A stretch of 64,000 nt of DNA from Amyelois transitella. Its lineage: Eukaryota > Arthropoda > Insecta > Lepidoptera > Pyralidae. This document shows positions 60,638 to 64,000 of the stretch, piece by piece (position 1 is the stretch's first letter; every line of letters starts with the position of its first letter). The stretch spans positions 3,993,001 to 4,057,000 of the forward strand of contig NC_083516.1 of assembly GCF_032362555.1 (NCBI RefSeq), given 5' to 3'. A program made the translations under genes and the position numbers. A model generated the notes under the pieces. It was not told the DNA's origin. It was given only the letters and a program-made list of their open reading frames with translations, and made no database searches.

Positions 60638-60685
60638 CACAGATATAAAAACATTACATTAAATGTAATGTTATTATATCTGTGA
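60638..60685. repeat. Palindrome inside pogo element
   Basis: Arms CACAGATATAAAAACATTAC and GTAATGTTATTATATCTGTG with a short AT loop, nearly perfect. It lies about 140 bases 5' of the transposase start and could be a small nested palindromic insertion or a regulatory structure. Confidence 0.8.
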
Positions 60686-60966
60686 CATACATCAAAAGAT
60701 AATTTTTATAGGATTGATTAATAAGAATAGAACATTTTACACCATTGTTATTTTTATGAAAAGATTATCCATTAATCGCAAAAAAAATCCTTTTCGTTCA
60801 CATTCATATTATATTTAAAATACTTGACAACAAGTTTACATGAATCTATGGTTTCTATGATTTCATTGAAATATTAAATTTTTGACAGAAAAAAATGGCC
60901 GCAAAACGAGCTTTTAATTAAAAAGAAAGTTTTAACAATTATTAAGCCATTTTGAGACATAGTAAA

Positions 60967-61034
60967 TAACTTGAGACAGTTGGTAACTTGAAACAGTAGG
61001 TAACATGAGACAGTAGATAACATGAAACAAATGT
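60967..61034 (+). repeat. Four tandem 17-bp units near the pogo right end
   Basis: Units at 60967-60983, 60984-61000, 61001-61017 and 61018-61034. The first is TAACTTGAGACAGTTGG; the others differ at a few positions. The core matches the terminal inverted repeat (TACTTGAGACAG). Such subterminal repeats are typical transposase-binding sites. Confidence 0.85.
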
Positions 61035-61616
61035 ATCAAATTACAACCACTTCGAAATATTTTCATTTGGAGTGGCACACAAGCCGTCGTTTTAACTTAA
61101 AATTCACGAAACCTTTGATAGTTTGTAGCTAAATAGTAAGGTTAGGTTATGCAAAGACCAGATTTTGACAAAGATCAACACAGATCGAGTAACATGTGAA
61201 GTTTTATGAACCACAGAACTTAACAATTTATTGTGAAAACTTTCAACACTAATTATTCATAAAATAGGCTTGAAAAGACTTACTTTAGTTATTATTTATC
61301 TTGCACACACTTTTCTCCTGTCGCCATGACACTTGCCAGCAGTAATGTTACCATGTGTAAAAAAATATGGGTGCGTTCGAAAAAACCAGTTATTTGTATC
61401 AAGTTAACCTGCAGTATCAAGTAAGGCACATTGACGGTACTTTTATTAAAATCGTCAAATTTGCTTTAATGGTTTATTAGAGATAAGAAATTCATGATGT
61501 TCGTCAGGGTCCTTCAGTGATATTTTTAATGAAACCGTTAAGTTAACCGTTAACAACCTTTAGAAAGTTTAAGGTCATACATACTTATCCTAGTTAACCT
61601 TCGCTTATTGTATGTA

Positions 61617-62272
61617 TATGTCGCAGGAAAATGAAGTACCTAACCAGAGATTTCGCGAAATCCCTAGGGATATCACGAAATCACGGCATATGTTGAATAT
61701 TCTTTTTTACGACGCCTTCTTACTAAAATAGTCAGTGAAATGTCGTTTCACTAAATTAAATCTAGTGAAATGTCAGAAAAACGGATGCCTCCGTGTACAA
61801 ATCGTCCAATGTATCTCTCTCCTCTCTCTACCCAAACGGACACAAGTGGGAGCGGAAGGAAGCCGCCGTGGAAGCGGCCGCCGCGTCACGAATATGAGCG
61901 AGGGCAGCTCATGCTCTTGGTAACGAAGCGGTAGGCGATGGCACCGTGTGGTTTTAAGCCCCACATATCCCGTCCGGCCTCCCGTACTCGGCCGGGTAGA
62001 TGAAGGTCTTTCCACACGTAAAAAAAAGGTTAGGTTAGGTTAATAATTATGTAAGTACTTTTAAAAGGCGAACCTTTTTCATTCTTTATTTCACTAGATT
62101 TAGATGAGTGAAATGATATATCACTAGATTGAAATAGTATTTTGTCATATCACTAATAATTTTTTTAGTAAGAAGATGTATTAAATAGGAATATTCACCA
62201 TCTTCCGTGATTTCGTGCTATACCTAGGGATTTCGTGAAATCTCTGATATCCTCATTTCTCTGCGACATATA
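61617..62272. mobile_element. Foldback-type element with long terminal inverted repeats
   Basis: Left arm about 61617-61775 and right arm about 62085-62272 are imperfect inverted copies. Both start ATATGTCGCAG (reverse complemented on the right), pass through the palindromic 'GATTTCGCGAAATCCCTAGG' or close variants, then 'CACGAAATCACGG' and 'TTCTTACTAAAA', and end at 'AATCTAGTGAAA'. This is a non-autonomous DNA element. The 0.3-kb middle is unrelated GC-rich sequence resembling a retroposon 3' end. Confidence 0.7.
61785..62042 (+). repeat. LINE-like insert ending at TTAGG repeats
   Basis: GC-rich segment ending 'GTCTTTCCACACGTAAAAAAA' (A run 62020-62027) followed directly by GGTTAGGTTAGGTTA (62028-62042). 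A 3' A-tail joined to telomere-type TTAGG units is the layout of telomere-targeting R1-clade LINEs (SART/TRAS), but short TTAGG runs are common in moths. It has no intact frame. Family assignment is tentative. Confidence 0.4.
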
Positions 62273-64000
62273 TATATCACAATAAAGTACTTACGTAAAA
62301 AGTATAATTTATTTTTCCTACTGCTAGGCAAAAGTACTTACTCTTCGCTAGATTTGTTACACGAAGTTATGAAGATAATTAGAAAATCACCCCTTTCCTT
62401 TCAAATAAGAGTTACCTATATACATGTAAAAAAATTGTGGGGATTATAAAAAAAAACAGTTGAAAAATATACACATTTTATTTGAGTATAATATAGCATA
62501 AACTTATCTTAATTTTCAACAGTCCATATTAAAAACAATCACTTTTCTTTAGTCTTCCTGATAAATGTTTATATATTTAAAACATAATAATCAGAAAGTA
62601 ATTAAATAATACAAAATGCACTTAAGGGTAGGTTAGGTAGATAGGTACCTACCAAGATTAAAAAATAAAGTCGGATAGTGTTCTCCAAGCGGAATAAATG
62701 TAATGTGTGTTTACTAAATGGCTTTGTTTATTGATTTTTAACATGTATCTAACTATTGAATTTTATACCAACCATTTACAAAAAACAAGGTTAAAAAAGG
62801 GAATAAAAGCGACTCTCTAGAATGAGATGATTGAACAAGACCTTCAATTTAAAATAATATTACTTATCTAGTAGTTAATTTAAAAAAGAGAGAAGAGATG
62901 ATTGATCAAAAAACTGAGAACTTGTTAAGAGCCTTTAAACTTTTGCATGACTTGACGGATTGTTCCATTACTTCACCATCGCCAGCAAATTTAGTAAATT
63001 CGGAATTGAGCCTCGGTCACTTTTGTAACACAAGTTGTTAATAGCGTGTAAAATGATAAATATAATATAGAAATATTCCTCATATGAAGTGCTTACATAT
63101 TAGATACGTCGATATCGGCGAGACTTCAATACATTAAATAGAAAGGATAAAACAAAAAGTTGGTAACTTAAATGTCTAATGTCTCATGCCGTAACGCGAC
63201 AATGCTTAGATTGTTCTGGCGGGGTTCAAACATAGTAATCACTTGTATCAAAATATGTATAACAGAAAACAATTAATTGAGGTCCCTAACACGCGCAGAC
63301 AGAGCGGAAATTGACCATTAGACTAGCCGCTGACTATATTTCTTTGCTTACTTATTTAAACATTTATGGACACAAAAAAAAATATTTACCTATCGACACA
63401 ATATAAAGACAGAATTTAGCTTAGACAGCTTTTTTGTTGAAATTCAAAAGCTTTGAAGTCTTTGACAATTACAACAAGTAATAGTGACGACTCTTTCTTA
63501 CGACGATTACATTAATTAGCTAATTGAGAATTTTATAATGCGTCGTGTAGATGATTCCCTGCATTTTTTTTCAAAAAAATAAATTTCTTTCTAGGAGACA
63601 TAATATGTCATAATATGTACATATTATGTAAAAAAAAATTGAAATCTCAAAACATGATATCAATATTTTGACTCATTAGAAAAAAATCACAAACGTAGGT
63701 TTAAAAATATCTTTCAATGAATAGAACTTTGTAAAAATGTACCTAAGCATACATTATTTTGGCATTACCTTATGTATCAAACAATTTACTAGCATAATAC
63801 TGTTATGAAAAACACAAAATATTGTTTCTACGGGCTTTTCGTACGCATGTGTGCGTGAGCGCCCGTGTACAGACATACCTGGCCGAGGCCCGATGCTATA
63901 CGGACGTGTCGCTTGTCGTCACCCGATAAACCAAAAGAACGCGAAATCGCAAAAAGTTTTCAAGTAAATTCTTTATTAAATCTTTGTTTTTGTGTAAAAT

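Larger units (their letters stand above)
57371..61436 (-). mobile_element. Pogo/Tigger-type DNA transposon, apparently complete
   Basis: A 4066-bp element. The left end starts CCGTCATAGCGCCTTACTTG and the right end, reverse complemented, CCGTCAATGTGCCTTACTTG. About 21 of the first 26 bases agree. It is flanked by TA on both sides (57369-57370 and 61437-61438), the TA target duplication of the Tc1/mariner-pogo superfamily. The transposase frame runs leftward at 58133-60499. Both subterminal zones carry repeats of the TIR core 'ACTTGAGACAG'. An inverted repeat at 60638-60685 lies between transposase and right end. Intact ends plus an uninterrupted frame suggest a young copy. Confidence 0.88.
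61439..64000. other. Right-edge spacer
   Basis: Contains the long-inverted-repeat element at 61617-62272. From 62300 to 63820 it is AT-rich with no gene recognised. At 63830-63920 there is a GC-richer patch with a possible minus-strand donor (CCAG|GTATGT, about 63886-63880) that might be a 5' exon of a gene. No start codon precedes it in frame within the window. Confidence 0.45.

Noticed and set aside
60967-61034. CRISPR-like array
   Set aside because: Units are 17 bp and directly abutting without spacers, in a eukaryotic transposon end.
1-64000. LTR retrotransposons, endogenous viruses or Polinton-like elements
   Set aside because: No capsid, envelope, integrase or packaging-ATPase signature and no paired long terminal repeats were recognised. 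All mobile DNA seen is SINE, LINE or DNA-transposon type.

Overview
The window is nuclear DNA of an insect, almost certainly a moth (Lepidoptera; noctuid-like). The evidence is an AT-rich background and host genes cut into short exons by GT-AG introns. There are many copies of moth-type SINEs ending in (ATGT)n tails, RTE-like LINE 3' ends, and TTAGG-type telomere motifs. No prokaryotic features, LTR retrotransposons or virus-like elements were recognised.

From left to right: (i) the 5' part of the autophagy kinase Atg1/ULK (minus strand; two exons seen, the rest lies left of the window); (ii) a complete DENR translation re-initiation factor (minus, 4 exons); (iii) a complete septin of the SEPT2 group, most like fly Sep4 (minus, 8 exons, with a possible alternative N-terminal exon that uses a GC donor); (iv) a repeat-rich spacer with CpG-rich patches that probably holds promoters; (v) a single-domain M14 metallocarboxypeptidase (plus, 9 shared coding exons plus two alternative last exons). 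One intronless secreted Cu/Zn superoxide dismutase sits inside an intron of this gene on the opposite strand, and a second lies just past its 3' end; (vi) a secreted carboxylesterase (plus, 4 exons); (vii) a complete RFC5 clamp-loader subunit (minus, 8 exons). A divergent Rab28-like GTPase (4 exons, same strand) is nested in an RFC5 intron; (viii) a 4.07-kb pogo/Tigger-type DNA transposon with a 788-codon uninterrupted transposase frame, terminal inverted repeats, a TA target duplication and a set of subterminal repeats; (ix) a repeat-rich right end with a long-inverted-repeat element carrying a LINE-like insert.

Exon limits were read by hand from splice consensus and reading phase. Every coding exon listed joins in phase with its neighbours, and the predicted lengths (DENR 177 aa, septin 411, carboxypeptidase 467 or 471, esterase 564, RFC5 331, Rab28-like 227) fit their families. 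The genes are unrelated housekeeping and secreted-enzyme loci. The window shows no operon-like system. The points most worth a second look are the alternative carboxypeptidase C-termini, the nested genes, the Rab28-like protein with altered G motifs, and the pogo element with its repeat array.
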